Source: Bacillus salacetis (GTDB lineage: Bacteria; Bacillota; Bacilli; Bacillales; Bacillaceae_B). From it: 64,000 nucleotides of DNA. Below the pieces are notes generated by a model, which was given only the letters and a program-made list of their open reading frames with translations, did no database searches and was not told where the DNA came from. Shown piece after piece: positions 8,670 through 16,947 of the stretch. A program made the translations under genes and the position numbers. Each line of letters starts with the position of its first letter. Within the stretch, counting starts at the first letter, position 1. Location of the stretch: contig NZ_QXIR01000024.1 in the NCBI RefSeq assembly GCF_003581585.1, positions 1 through 64,000 of the forward strand, given 5' to 3'.

Positions 8670-9845
8670 ATGTGGAATAATGATAGCAGGGTAGTATTTG
8701 TTGCTCATGAATTACACTTCGATAAAAAGAAAAGTATCTTTGAGGACAAAGTTTCGGGGGATTTTTATGAGATGCCTCCCCCAGCAATTGATGCCATAAT
8801 AAATCTAACTAAAAGAAGGACAGTTAGTGAGACGGAAGAACTTCTGAATGAAAAGTATCCCGAAGAAGAAATAGATATGGGCGAATTTATGGAACAATTA
8901 ATCGAGATGAAATTGTTAAGTCAAATCGATGACCAGGTTCTTCATGTTGTATCTGATAATAAGCCTAAAAAAGGGTTCCTATGGATAGAAAAAGCTTTTG
9001 CTGAAAAGTTTTTTGGCAGAGTGAGCAGGGGAATTTATTTAATTTCTTTTATCAGTGCAATTGTATTAATGATGACAAGCCCTTCCCTAATTCCACATTA
9101 TCAGGATTTCTTTTTGTCTGAAATCATTCTGGTAAACGTATTGCTGTTTTCTTTTCTGAGTTTTGTCCTTGTAATGGTTCATGAGGGAGGTCATGTACTG
9201 GCTGCCCGTTCTCTGGGGATCCCAGTCAAAATAAGTTTTGGCCACAGACTATTTTTTCCGGTACTGGAATCTGATGTGAGTGAAGTGTGGAGGCTGCCAG
9301 CGAGAGATAGAAACAGGGTTTATCTTGCAGGGGTTAATTTTGATATTGTTATTTTATTTCTGAGCCTCTTGGTTCAAAGGTTTATATTGATTGAACCAGA
9401 AGGGTTGCTATATGGCGTTACTGCAATGATCAATTTCAATATTGTTTTGAGGTTAATCTATCAATGTTGTTTTTATATGAAAACTGATTTGTATTTTGTA
9501 GTGGAGAATTTAACCGGATGTTACAACCTTATGGAAGAAGCTAAAGAGTTTTTGAAAATGAAAGTAATAAGGAAAATCGAAAATGAATATGGAAAGGTCA
9601 TTAAAGCTTACAGCCTTTTCTATATAATAGGTACTTTAATCTCTCTCGGTCTTTTTTTATTTTTCTACTTACCTCAATTATTTTACGCAATTGAGCAATC
9701 CATTCCAAATCTTCGAAATCCCATTAGTTCTATACATTTCTGGGACGGATCTATCTTCCTTTTGCAGCTTATGGTTATTGTTTCCCTGCTGTTTTATTCA
9801 TGGATGAAAGGCTTGAACCAATTTTTAATAAAATCAAAAAAATAA
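8670..9845 (+). CDS. M50-type membrane peptidase with PqqD/RRE-like N-terminal domain
   Basis: 391-residue protein resembling putative peptide zinc metalloproteases (YydH-like, M50 clan). Residues about 30-90 look like a PqqD-type winged helix (DFYEMPPPAIDAIINL then EELLNEKYPEEEI...MEQLIEMKLL), the fold used as a RiPP recognition element. After TM helices comes HEGGH (about residue 171), an HExxH zinc site, then more TM helices with a KTDLYFVVENL segment that can give the third ligand. The SD (AAAGGAAGAG) is well placed. Such proteins process or export small peptides. The neighbouring micropeptide is the obvious candidate substrate, but this is inferred. Confidence 0.75.
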   Translation: MWNNDSRVVFVAHELHFDKKKSIFEDKVSGDFYEMPPPAIDAIINLTKRRTVSETEELLNEKYPEEEIDMGEFMEQLIEMKLLSQIDDQVLHVVSDNKPKKGFLWIEKAFAEKFFGRVSRGIYLISFISAIVLMMTSPSLIPHYQDFFLSEIILVNVLLFSFLSFVLVMVHEGGHVLAARSLGIPVKISFGHRLFFPVLESDVSEVWRLPARDRNRVYLAGVNFDIVILFLSLLVQRFILIEPEGLLYGVTAMINFNIVLRLIYQCCFYMKTDLYFVVENLTGCYNLMEEAKEFLKMKVIRKIENEYGKVIKAYSLFYIIGTLISLGLFLFFYLPQLFYAIEQSIPNLRNPISSIHFWDGSIFLLQLMVIVSLLFYSWMKGLNQFLIKSKK

Positions 9846-9974
9846 ACCCATTTTCGATTCTCACAAGAAAATACAACAATATTCTACAAAGTTTTACAAA
9901 ATGAGTGTTTTTCAATTATTATTAAGTGAATAGTCCTATTTAAAAAGTTGATAAGATTTAAAAAGGAGCTGCAA

Positions 9975-11219
9975 ATGGCTAATCTAAAACTTAATAATAT
10001 CCAATTGAAAAAAGAAGAGATAAAAACCCTTAAATTATTTCTGTCATTATTTTATTTTTTATTGATAGCTTATGATGTATTTTATTATTATGTATTCAGG
10101 TATTATGAAGGTACAGAAATGGGGCTGCCTGATGGAGGGCTTGGATTCTGGTTTCATGTTTTCCTGATATTATTTCTCCCTGCATCAATCTATATAGCTA
10201 AAAAAGGAAAGGTTTATATTATTAAATATATTTACTTAATTGGCTATATTTTTTTAGATATTGTTAATAATCTCTTGATTTATCTAGGCAGCGATTTAGT
10301 ATTTAATTCAGGAAACGCAGTAGAGATCTTCTTTATTTTGTTTTCCCCAATATTTATTAATAAACGATTCTTCTGGTTTTCTTTAACAGGCATGATTCTT
10401 AAATATGTTTTATTGGGAATTATTTTAAGTGCAGTTCAAGTACTCATACCTATTGTTCTTTATGTGGTCCTTTCGGCGGTAGCTTACATTTTCCTAAGTC
10501 GATTCAACTCAAATCTTGAAACTCGCCTTAGAATGAACGACGAGCTCCGCCATACAGAAAAATTGGCGGCAGTCGGAAGGTTCGCCACATCTATCAGCCA
10601 TGAAGTAAGGAATCCTTTAGCTTCCCTGAAGGGATTTACACAGCTGCAGCATGAGAAGCATCCCGAGGATAGTGAATACTATACGATCATGATCAATGAA
10701 ATAGAAAGGATTTCTTCTTTGCTGGACGATCTTTTAGTCATCGGAAAGCCTAAAGGAATGAATTTTGAAAGCCTGGACATCCAGGAAATAATAGAGTATG
10801 TGGCCAAAGTGATGGAAAATGATGCAAGGAACCTTAATGTTTCCATCAATTTGAAAATAGAAGATACTCTTTCCCTGATTGAATGCGATGGAAAGCATTT
10901 AAAGCAAGTGCTGATCAATTTGGTCAAAAATGGGATGGAGGCCATGCCTGAGGGTGGAGAAATTACCATTAAGGCAGAAATGGAAGGCAGTGACAGGATA
11001 TTGCTTTCTGTAAGGGATGAGGGCTTGGGAATAGCTGAAAAAGACTTGGAAATGCTCGGAACTGCCTTCCATACGACCAAGTCAGATGGTACCGGACTTG
11101 GTTTGATGGTCAGCTTCAAGATCATTGAAGAACACCATGGAGCAATTCACTATGAGAGTGTTGAAGGGGATGGCACGACGGTTTCCATTCAGCTTCCGGT
11201 CACACAGCCTAATTTGTAG
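9975..11219 (+). CDS. Orphan membrane sensor histidine kinase
   Basis: About 414 residues. Residues 1-185 are the same multi-TM sensor as in the HD-GYP protein at 7127. Then follow a HisKA domain with SISHEVRNPLASLKGFTQL (phospho-His), an N-box LVNLVKNGMEAM, and DEGLGI and GTGLGL ATP motifs. The H-box is of the KinA-E sporulation kinase type, and no response regulator is nearby. It may therefore feed the Spo0F phosphorelay (inference). ATG 9975 follows AAAAGGAGCT; TTG 9948 lacks an SD. It probably answers the signal of the micropeptide/protease pair. Confidence 0.9.
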   Translation: MANLKLNNIQLKKEEIKTLKLFLSLFYFLLIAYDVFYYYVFRYYEGTEMGLPDGGLGFWFHVFLILFLPASIYIAKKGKVYIIKYIYLIGYIFLDIVNNLLIYLGSDLVFNSGNAVEIFFILFSPIFINKRFFWFSLTGMILKYVLLGIILSAVQVLIPIVLYVVLSAVAYIFLSRFNSNLETRLRMNDELRHTEKLAAVGRFATSISHEVRNPLASLKGFTQLQHEKHPEDSEYYTIMINEIERISSLLDDLLVIGKPKGMNFESLDIQEIIEYVAKVMENDARNLNVSINLKIEDTLSLIECDGKHLKQVLINLVKNGMEAMPEGGEITIKAEMEGSDRILLSVRDEGLGIAEKDLEMLGTAFHTTKSDGTGLGLMVSFKIIEEHHGAIHYESVEGDGTTVSIQLPVTQPNL

Positions 11220-11286
11220 TTGGAGTGCTCCGGACTTAGGTTAGAAATCTTGAAAAGCGGGTATACTCTTTTCGGAGGGATAAACC

Positions 11287-11487
11287 GTGCAGCAAAGAAA
11301 TAAAACAGTAACCGAAGATTTCTATATTAAACAGTTATTAAGAATAGGAATTTATAAAATTTCCGATAAACAGCTATATGAATTGAGTAAGGATGAACTT
11401 CAAAACGAGTACCTTGTCCATTATGTGGATAATTCACTGCCAAAAGTCTTCAAAACAACTGATATAAATGAAGAAAGGTATGTTTAG
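11287..11487 (+). CDS. Fur-regulated basic protein family (FbpA-like)
   Basis: 66-residue protein with the FbpA motif FYIKQLLRIGIYKISDKQLYELSKDELQNEY. Family members are small proteins, several made under iron limitation in B. subtilis, where FbpA-C help the iron-sparing response. GTG start 11287 follows CGGAGGGATAAACC. The basic N-terminal region is less basic than in classical FbpA, and no clear Fur box was seen upstream. Confidence 0.8.
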   Translation: MQQRNKTVTEDFYIKQLLRIGIYKISDKQLYELSKDELQNEYLVHYVDNSLPKVFKTTDINEERYV

Positions 11488-11490
11488 CAA

Positions 11491-11525
11491 AAAAAGAATC
11501 CTGGTTAGCGCAGGATTCTTTTTTT
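11491..11525. terminator. Bidirectional terminator
   Basis: AAAAAGAATCCTG / CAGGATTCTTTTT with a 7-base loop between convergent genes. Confidence 0.85.
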
Positions 11526-11533
11526 GTGATATA

Positions 11534-12436
11534 TTATGGCACATCATGGCCCATGGAGCTTTGGAGTATTTCAAACCATTGGTCATGATCCAGTTTAATT
11601 TCAAGAGAATCAACAGCTGTGCGGATTCTTTCTATTTTTCCTGAACCGACAATGGGCATGATACGGGACGGGTGAGCCAATAACCAGGCATAGATGATCT
11701 GATCAATGCCGTCTGCATTCATTTCTTCACGGATTTTCTCTAATGTATGACGAAGGTGCACAGCTTTTTCATCCTCGCTGGAGAAGATTTTACCTCCTGC
11801 CAAAGGGGACCAGGCCATAGGCGGGATCCTGTTTTGAAGGGCGTGATTCAAAGTTCCGTCTTCAATGTTCTCCAGTTCATATGGTGACAGTTCTATTTGA
11901 TTTGTGACCAGCGGGAGGTCCATATAGGATTGCAGCATGCTGAATTGGTGGTCCTTAAAGTTGGAAACACCAAAATGACGAACTTTGCCTTCCTTATAAA
12001 GCTGGTTGAAAGCTTCGGCTGTCTGCTCTGGATTCATGAAAGGGTCCGGACGGTGAATGAGCAGTACATCCACATAGTCTGTTTTCAAGTTTGATAGAGA
12101 GTGTTCGACCGATTTGATGATATGTTCTTTGCTTGTATTATAATGATGGGTTTTGTGTTCCGGGCGGTATTTGGAAGGCAGTACTATCCCGCATTTAGTG
12201 ACGATCTCCATCTTTTCCCTCAAAGAGGGTTTCAGTGCCAATGCGTCGCCAAATAAAGCCTCGCACGTATAACTTCCATAGATGTCCGCATGATCAAAGG
12301 TAGTAATGCCGTTGTCCAGGACATCTTCTATTAAGTTCAACGTTTCCTCATTTGACTGGTTCCAGTCGCTCAATCGCCACAGGCCGTGAACCAACCTTGA
12401 GAATGTAAGGTCCTCTGCAAGCTGAATTCTTTCCAT
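11534..12436 (-). CDS. Aldo/keto reductase (YcsN/YdhF-like)
   Basis: 300-residue NADPH-dependent aldo-keto reductase. It shows the catalytic Asp/Tyr region FDHADIYGSYTCE, the K (EIVTKCGI), the H (LLIHRPDP) and the coenzyme segment IVGSGKIERI. It resembles YcsN and E. coli YdhF; the substrate is unknown. The ATG at 12436 follows GAGGAGG; the upstream in-frame extension of 25 residues is not supported. Confidence 0.9.
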   Translation of the reverse strand: MERIQLAEDLTFSRLVHGLWRLSDWNQSNEETLNLIEDVLDNGITTFDHADIYGSYTCEALFGDALALKPSLREKMEIVTKCGIVLPSKYRPEHKTHHYNTSKEHIIKSVEHSLSNLKTDYVDVLLIHRPDPFMNPEQTAEAFNQLYKEGKVRHFGVSNFKDHQFSMLQSYMDLPLVTNQIELSPYELENIEDGTLNHALQNRIPPMAWSPLAGGKIFSSEDEKAVHLRHTLEKIREEMNADGIDQIIYAWLLAHPSRIMPIVGSGKIERIRTAVDSLEIKLDHDQWFEILQSSMGHDVP

Positions 12437-12582
12437 ATGTATCCTCCTCATCGTTTCTCTTTCAACAATTATAGCCTGTATTTGCTTAACTTCAAAATGA
12501 GAGGCCTTCAAGTGAATTTTCTTGAAATACGAGGTTGTTTATGTCAAAGTAAAGAATGGAAATCAATTAAATAAGCGAGAAT

Positions 12583-12671
12583 AGTGGGGGGACCAGTGAA
12601 GCTGGTTGAGATTGTATCCTTTTAGATACCGACCCTTGGAACCTGATCTGGATGAGACCAGCGTAGGGAAC
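12583..12671 (+). ncRNA. TPP (THI-element) riboswitch
   Basis: Contains the conserved thi-box words GGTTGAGAT, then GACCCTTGGAACCTGATCTG and CCAGCGTAGGGAAC, in the right order and spacing for a TPP riboswitch. It lies upstream of the thiamine-precursor transport operon and ahead of a terminator, so control by transcription termination when TPP is high is expected. Confidence 0.96.
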
Positions 12672-12700
12672 ATATTCTAAACGGAAATTCTGTTTTCAAT

Positions 12701-12735
12701 ATGCGTCCCGGATTCACGCCGGGGCGCATTTATTT
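12701..12735 (+). terminator. Riboswitch expression-platform terminator
   Basis: ATGCGTCCCGG (12701-12711) pairs with CCGGGGCGCAT (12719-12729, one G-U), followed by TTATTTT, about 30 bases after the TPP aptamer. The 245 bases from here to thiY contain hairpin-prone sequence (GGACGTAT...ATACGT) but no supported gene. Confidence 0.8.
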
Positions 12736-12979
12736 TGTGGTTAGGAAATGACAGAGTCAGGACGTATGCTCGCTGCTGTAATACGTACGTCCGGTTCCTT
12801 GCCATTTGGGAGGCCGGTTGCAGACTGATCGATCAGGAAGGTGAAGGCTGTCTCCCGGACGGCTTATATCGACTGGCTGAGGACGGGTGTTTGTTCTGAT
12901 GGCGGAGTACAGCAAGGCTCATATGAACAGGTTCTAATATATACTCGCAGACTAATTGACAATCAGGGAGGAACCTAGG

Positions 12980-13987
12980 ATGAAAAAATCACTTTTAGCA
13001 TTATTTTCTGCTGTATTAATTACCGGCTGCAGCGGACAGAACAACAATGCCGGCCAGGACGAAGATGGCAAGGGAAATGAAACAAAGGAATTGAAAGAGG
13101 TTTCAGTTGTATTGGATTGGACTCCTAATACCAATCATACTGGTTTATATGCAGCCAAAGAAAAAGGCTATTTTGAGGAAGAAGGCCTTGATGTGGAAAT
13201 TATCATGCCGGGGGAAGCAGGAGCTGATTCCATCGTTGCTGCCGGCAGGGCCGAATTCGGAGTCGGCTATCAGGAAGGAGTCACACAGGCGAGGGTCCAG
13301 GACGTTCCACTCGTTTCCATCGCAGCTGTCATTCAACATAATACTTCCGGATTTGCTTCGCCGGCAGGCAAGGATATCGAGTCCCCAAAGGATTTTGAAG
13401 GTAAGACATACGGAGGATGGGGGTCGCCAGTTGAAGAAGCTGTCATGGCATCGATCATGAAACAGGAAAATGCCGATGTATCAAAAGTGGACTTCGTCAA
13501 TATGGGTGACAGTGATTTCTTCACCGCTGTCCAAAGAGATATCGATTTTGCCTGGATCTATTATGGTTGGACAGGCATAGAGGCAGAACTTAGAGACCAG
13601 GATATCGATATGATTTACCTTACTGATTATTCGGAGAAACTTGATTACTACACTCCTGTCTTAACTACAAACGAAGACATGATTGCTGATAACCCTGAAA
13701 CTGTAGAGGCATTTGTGGCCGCTGCCTCCAAAGGTTACAATTTCACCATTGATAATCCAGAAGAAGCGGCACAGATCCTGATTGATGCAGCCCCTGATCT
13801 GGATCCTGAGCTGGTCAAGAAAAGCCAGGAATGGCTGGCTTCCAAGTATACCGATGATGCACCGAGATGGGGAGAGCAGAAACTTGAAGTCTGGAAAAAC
13901 TATGCAGACTGGATGTTTGAAAACGAACTCTTAGAAGACGAATTGAATGCCGAGGAAGCGTTCACCAACGAATTTTTACCAGAATAA
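12980..13987 (+). CDS. thiY: ThiY-like pyrimidine-precursor binding lipoprotein
   Basis: 335-residue substrate-binding lipoprotein: signal peptide with lipobox LITGC (Cys17), then an NMT1/THI5-like domain (VSVVLDWTPNTNHTGLYAAKEKGYFEEEGLDVEI). It belongs to the ABC systems that salvage formylaminopyrimidine/HMP for thiamine synthesis. TPP riboswitch control and the following thiX and thiZ support this. ATG 12980 follows GGGAGGAACC. Confidence 0.92.
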   Translation: MKKSLLALFSAVLITGCSGQNNNAGQDEDGKGNETKELKEVSVVLDWTPNTNHTGLYAAKEKGYFEEEGLDVEIIMPGEAGADSIVAAGRAEFGVGYQEGVTQARVQDVPLVSIAAVIQHNTSGFASPAGKDIESPKDFEGKTYGGWGSPVEEAVMASIMKQENADVSKVDFVNMGDSDFFTAVQRDIDFAWIYYGWTGIEAELRDQDIDMIYLTDYSEKLDYYTPVLTTNEDMIADNPETVEAFVAAASKGYNFTIDNPEEAAQILIDAAPDLDPELVKKSQEWLASKYTDDAPRWGEQKLEVWKNYADWMFENELLEDELNAEEAFTNEFLPE

Positions 13988-14005
13988 CAATAGGGGGGAC
14001 TCAGT

Positions 14006-14296
14006 ATGGATAACAGTTTAGTCAGTATTCAAATATTGCCAAAGACCAAAAACGGAGAGGATGTCATTCCCTACGTTGATGCTGCGATTTCAGTGATTCA
14101 GGAGTCAGGGGTGAAGTATGAAGTACACCCTTTGGAAACAACAATGGAGGGTAACTTATCGCATTTGATGAAAGTGATTGAAGATATGAATAAGAAAATG
14201 ATTGAAATGGGAAGCAGGAACGTCATTTCCCAAGTGAAAATCCTGTATCAGCCGAGCGGAATTTCGATGGATCAATTAACGGAGAAATATAAATGA
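14006..14296 (+). CDS. Thiamine-binding protein (MTH1187/YqgV family)
   Basis: 96-residue protein of the DUF77/thiamine-binding family: VSIQILPKTKNGEDVIPYVDAAI, ...GVKYEVHPLETTMEG, ...ISQVKI. Members are ferredoxin-like cytosolic proteins that bind thiamine or its precursors. It lies between thiY and thiX with a good SD (AGGGGGGACTC) and its end overlaps thiX by four bases (ATGA). It probably carries the imported pyrimidine or thiamine inside the cell (inference). Confidence 0.88.
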   Translation: MDNSLVSIQILPKTKNGEDVIPYVDAAISVIQESGVKYEVHPLETTMEGNLSHLMKVIEDMNKKMIEMGSRNVISQVKILYQPSGISMDQLTEKYK

Positions 14297-15066
14297 GGAG
14301 TAGATTCCTTGCAAGGGGATGGCGGCCTGCCGTGGTCATCATCCTTTTGTTCATTATATGGGAGGCAGCCGTAAAGGTGGCTGATATTCCAGCATGGCTG
14401 CTGCCGGCCCCTTCCCGTATCGCCGGTGAAGCAGCTGCCGTGTGGCCCGCCTTTCAAGGTCACTTGGCTTCTACTGTTTCATTGACGCTGCTTGGTTTCC
14501 TGATTGGCTGCAGTATCGGTCTGCTGGTGGCAGTGGGACTGCATCTTATCCCGGTCTTGAGGGAGTCCGTGTATCCGCTTTTGATTCTGTCCCAAAATAT
14601 CCCCATTATCGTCCTGGCCCCGCTTTTAGTGGTATGGTTCGGTTTTGGCTTGATGCCTAAGATGATTGTGATTACGCTGGTTTGTTTTTTTCCTGTTGCT
14701 GTGGCCGCATTGGACGGATTCAGGCAGACGGGAGATGAACTTAAGCACTATATGCAGATGGCGGGGGCGAGCAAGATGCAAATTTTTAGGAAGCTGGAAT
14801 GGCCGCATTCCCTTCCATCCATTTTTTCCGGTGTGAAAATATCGGCGACATATAGTGTTATGGGTGCAGTCATTTCCGAATGGCTTGGAGCAAAGCAGGG
14901 CATCGGGGTATTCATGACATTGGCTTCCTCTTCCTTCCGGACAGACAGGGTGTTTGTGGCGATTTTTGCAATTATGTTATTAAGCTTGATCTTTTTTGCC
15001 CTGATCATCGGGCTGGAGAAGTTCCTCATTAAGTGGAGGCCGAAAGGAGATGAGAACAGTGGATAA
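14293..15066 (+). CDS. thiX: ThiX-like ABC transporter permease
   Basis: 257-residue BPD-type inner-membrane permease with about six TM helices. The EAA loop is near residues 150-180 (HYMQMAGASKMQIFRKLEWPHSLPSIFSGVKI). It forms the channel of the thiamine-precursor importer with ThiY and ThiZ. It overlaps both neighbours, indicating tight coupling. Confidence 0.92.
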   Translation: MRSRFLARGWRPAVVIILLFIIWEAAVKVADIPAWLLPAPSRIAGEAAAVWPAFQGHLASTVSLTLLGFLIGCSIGLLVAVGLHLIPVLRESVYPLLILSQNIPIIVLAPLLVVWFGFGLMPKMIVITLVCFFPVAVAALDGFRQTGDELKHYMQMAGASKMQIFRKLEWPHSLPSIFSGVKISATYSVMGAVISEWLGAKQGIGVFMTLASSSFRTDRVFVAIFAIMLLSLIFFALIIGLEKFLIKWRPKGDENSG

Positions 15067-15799
15067 ATTGAAAATAGAGAATCTGAGCAAGTCCTTTGAA
15101 GATCAGCTCATCCTGGATAATCTCACTCTTTCAGTCGGGGATGGGGAATTCTTATCGGTCCTTGGTCCTTCGGGGAGCGGAAAGAGTACGTTGTTTCATT
15201 TAATCGGCGGCCTCTATGCCCCTGAAAAGGGAAGCATCCGAATAGATGGTGAAGACATCACCGGTCAGAGAGGCTATATAAGCTACATGCCCCAAGCCCC
15301 GTCACTTCTGCCTTGGCGGTCCGTCGAAGACAATGTTCTCCTCGGCCAGGAAATATCGGGGAAAAAAGACAGGGCCGGAGCACGCAAGATGATACAACGG
15401 GCAGGTCTGGCCGGGTATGAAAAAGCCTTTCCCCACGAATTGTCAGGCGGAATGAAACAGAGGGTGGCGTTTATTCGGGCATTACTTAGTCCGCAGCCGA
15501 TCATTTGCCTTGATGAACCTTTTTCGGCTTTGGATGAATTCACCCGGCTTGAGATGCAGAAATGGCTTTTGTCCATTTGGGAGGAAAATAAAAAGAGTAT
15601 CATTTTTGTTACACATAATATTGAAGAGGCTTTATTTCTCTCAGATAGATTGATTGTATTATCTCAAAGGCCGGCTGAAATCAAAAGTGAGTTCAAAGTT
15701 CCGTTTTCAAGGCCAAGGGATGAACAATTGGTTCTCAGCGAGGAATTCCTTCAATGTAAAAAAACGATCTATCAGGAGCTTGCTGACCATGAAAAATAG
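15059..15799 (+). CDS. thiZ: ThiZ-like ABC transporter ATPase
   Basis: 246-residue ATPase of the nitrate/sulfonate/thiamine-precursor class: Walker A GPSGSGKST, Q-loop, signature LSGGMKQR, Walker B ICLDEPFSALD, H-loop VTHNIEEA. I prefer GTG 15059, nine bases after AAAGGAG, to ATG 15050, which touches the SD. It overlaps thiX by 8 bases and the tatD-like gene by 11. Confidence 0.92.
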   Translation: MDKLKIENLSKSFEDQLILDNLTLSVGDGEFLSVLGPSGSGKSTLFHLIGGLYAPEKGSIRIDGEDITGQRGYISYMPQAPSLLPWRSVEDNVLLGQEISGKKDRAGARKMIQRAGLAGYEKAFPHELSGGMKQRVAFIRALLSPQPIICLDEPFSALDEFTRLEMQKWLLSIWEENKKSIIFVTHNIEEALFLSDRLIVLSQRPAEIKSEFKVPFSRPRDEQLVLSEEFLQCKKTIYQELADHEK

Positions 15800-16577
15800 G
15801 GAAGAACGGCCCGTCATTGATTCTCATATCCATTTTGATCTTTATCCTCCTGATGAACAAGTGCAAATCCTGGCGGATCTCCAATACTATGAGGTCCAAG
15901 CATTGATATCGGTGTCCTTCCATTTAGAATCCTGTTTCAAAAATCTGCGGCTGTCCCAAATGGATGGCAGGATCAGGCCGGCATACGGATACCATCCTGA
16001 ACAGCCTCTTCCTGCCGATGAAGAAATTAACGGAATCCTGTCATTCCTGAAAGAACACAGGCAGTCCATGGCAGCTGTGGGAGAGGTAGGATTGCCTTAT
16101 TATTTGAAACAGGGAAATCCTGATATGGATCTTGCTCCTTATCAAGAGTTGCTGCATCTGTTTGTGCAGGAAGCAAAATCACTGGATAAGCCGATCATTC
16201 TTCATGCAATATATGAAGATGCTGATACAGCCATTTCAATATTAGAGCGGACTTCTGTTCATAAGGCGCATTTTCATTGGTTCAAGGGTTCCACTAAAAC
16301 CTTGAAAAGGATGAAGGACAACGGCTATTTTATTTCCTTTACCCCTGACCTTTTATATGATGAAGAAATTATGAAAGCGGCAGTGGAATATCCTCTTGAA
16401 AAGATCCTTGTCGAAACAGATGGTCCATGGAAGTTTCAAGGTCCTTTTGAAGGGAAAATCACCCATCCTTCAATGATACACCAGACAATGAAAAAGCTGG
16501 CGGAACTCAAGAAGGAACCTCTGGAGGACGTATATGAAATCATCCTTTATAATACGAAAACCCTATACAACATCTAA
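15789..16577 (+). CDS. TatD-family metal-dependent hydrolase
   Basis: 262-residue TIM-barrel amidohydrolase-type protein of the TatD family: DSHIHFD (HxH), E in AVGEVGLPY, H in IILHAIYE, H in HFHWFKGS, and D in VETDGPWKF as metal ligands. It starts inside the 3' end of thiZ, so it is a member of the TPP-controlled operon. Similar genes accompany thiXYZ in other bacilli, and deformylation or hydrolysis of a thiamine-related precursor is a tempting role (inference only). Confidence 0.87.
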   Translation: MKNREERPVIDSHIHFDLYPPDEQVQILADLQYYEVQALISVSFHLESCFKNLRLSQMDGRIRPAYGYHPEQPLPADEEINGILSFLKEHRQSMAAVGEVGLPYYLKQGNPDMDLAPYQELLHLFVQEAKSLDKPIILHAIYEDADTAISILERTSVHKAHFHWFKGSTKTLKRMKDNGYFISFTPDLLYDEEIMKAAVEYPLEKILVETDGPWKFQGPFEGKITHPSMIHQTMKKLAELKKEPLEDVYEIILYNTKTLYNI

Positions 16578-16579
16578 TC

Positions 16580-16608
16580 CTTTTCCTGACAGGAAAGGGT
16601 TTTTTTGA
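16580..16608 (+). terminator. Terminator of the thi operon
   Basis: CCTTTTCCTG / CAGGAAAGG hairpin followed by seven T. Confidence 0.8.
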
Positions 16609-16690
16609 ATTCACCAAAAAAACCCACCTATAATAATTCCTCTCTTTAGGAAAAATGATTACATACTGTCTTTAGGAAAGGGTGTAAAAA

Positions 16691-16936
16691 ATGGAACTGA
16701 ATAATGAATTGACTCCATACAGCGCCGGGGATGTTGTGTATGTGATTTACCGCAATCCCCATACGCAGAGTGTAGCGAATGTCCAGGAAGCTGCAGTAGT
16801 ACACAACCCGGAGGATCCCTCACAGCTTGCCTTATTTTTATATGAAACCTACTATCCCTTGAATGACGAAATAGCTGTATACCAGACAGCCGATCAGGCT
16901 GAACAGGCATACATGAGTTATTTTGGCGGAATATAG
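16691..16936 (+). CDS. splA: SplA, regulator of spore photoproduct lyase
   Basis: 81-residue protein matching B. subtilis SplA (TRAP-like regulator, 79 residues) in length, sequence character and position directly before splB (11 bases). SplA holds down splB expression in the developing spore. A sigma-G -10-like CATACTG (16662-16668) lies 23 bases before the start without a clear -35. The word CTTTAGGAAA is present twice (16644 and 16670), the second overlapping the SD. Confidence 0.88.
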   Translation: MELNNELTPYSAGDVVYVIYRNPHTQSVANVQEAAVVHNPEDPSQLALFLYETYYPLNDEIAVYQTADQAEQAYMSYFGGI

Positions 16937-16947
16937 GCGGTGGAAGA

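Noticed and set aside
9975..11219. Two-component pair next to the kinase
   Set aside because: No response regulator lies nearby; the following gene is an FbpA-like small protein.
12730..12979. Possible gene remnant between the TPP riboswitch and thiY
   Set aside because: Frames read about 30 residues at most and match nothing I know; treated as leader sequence.
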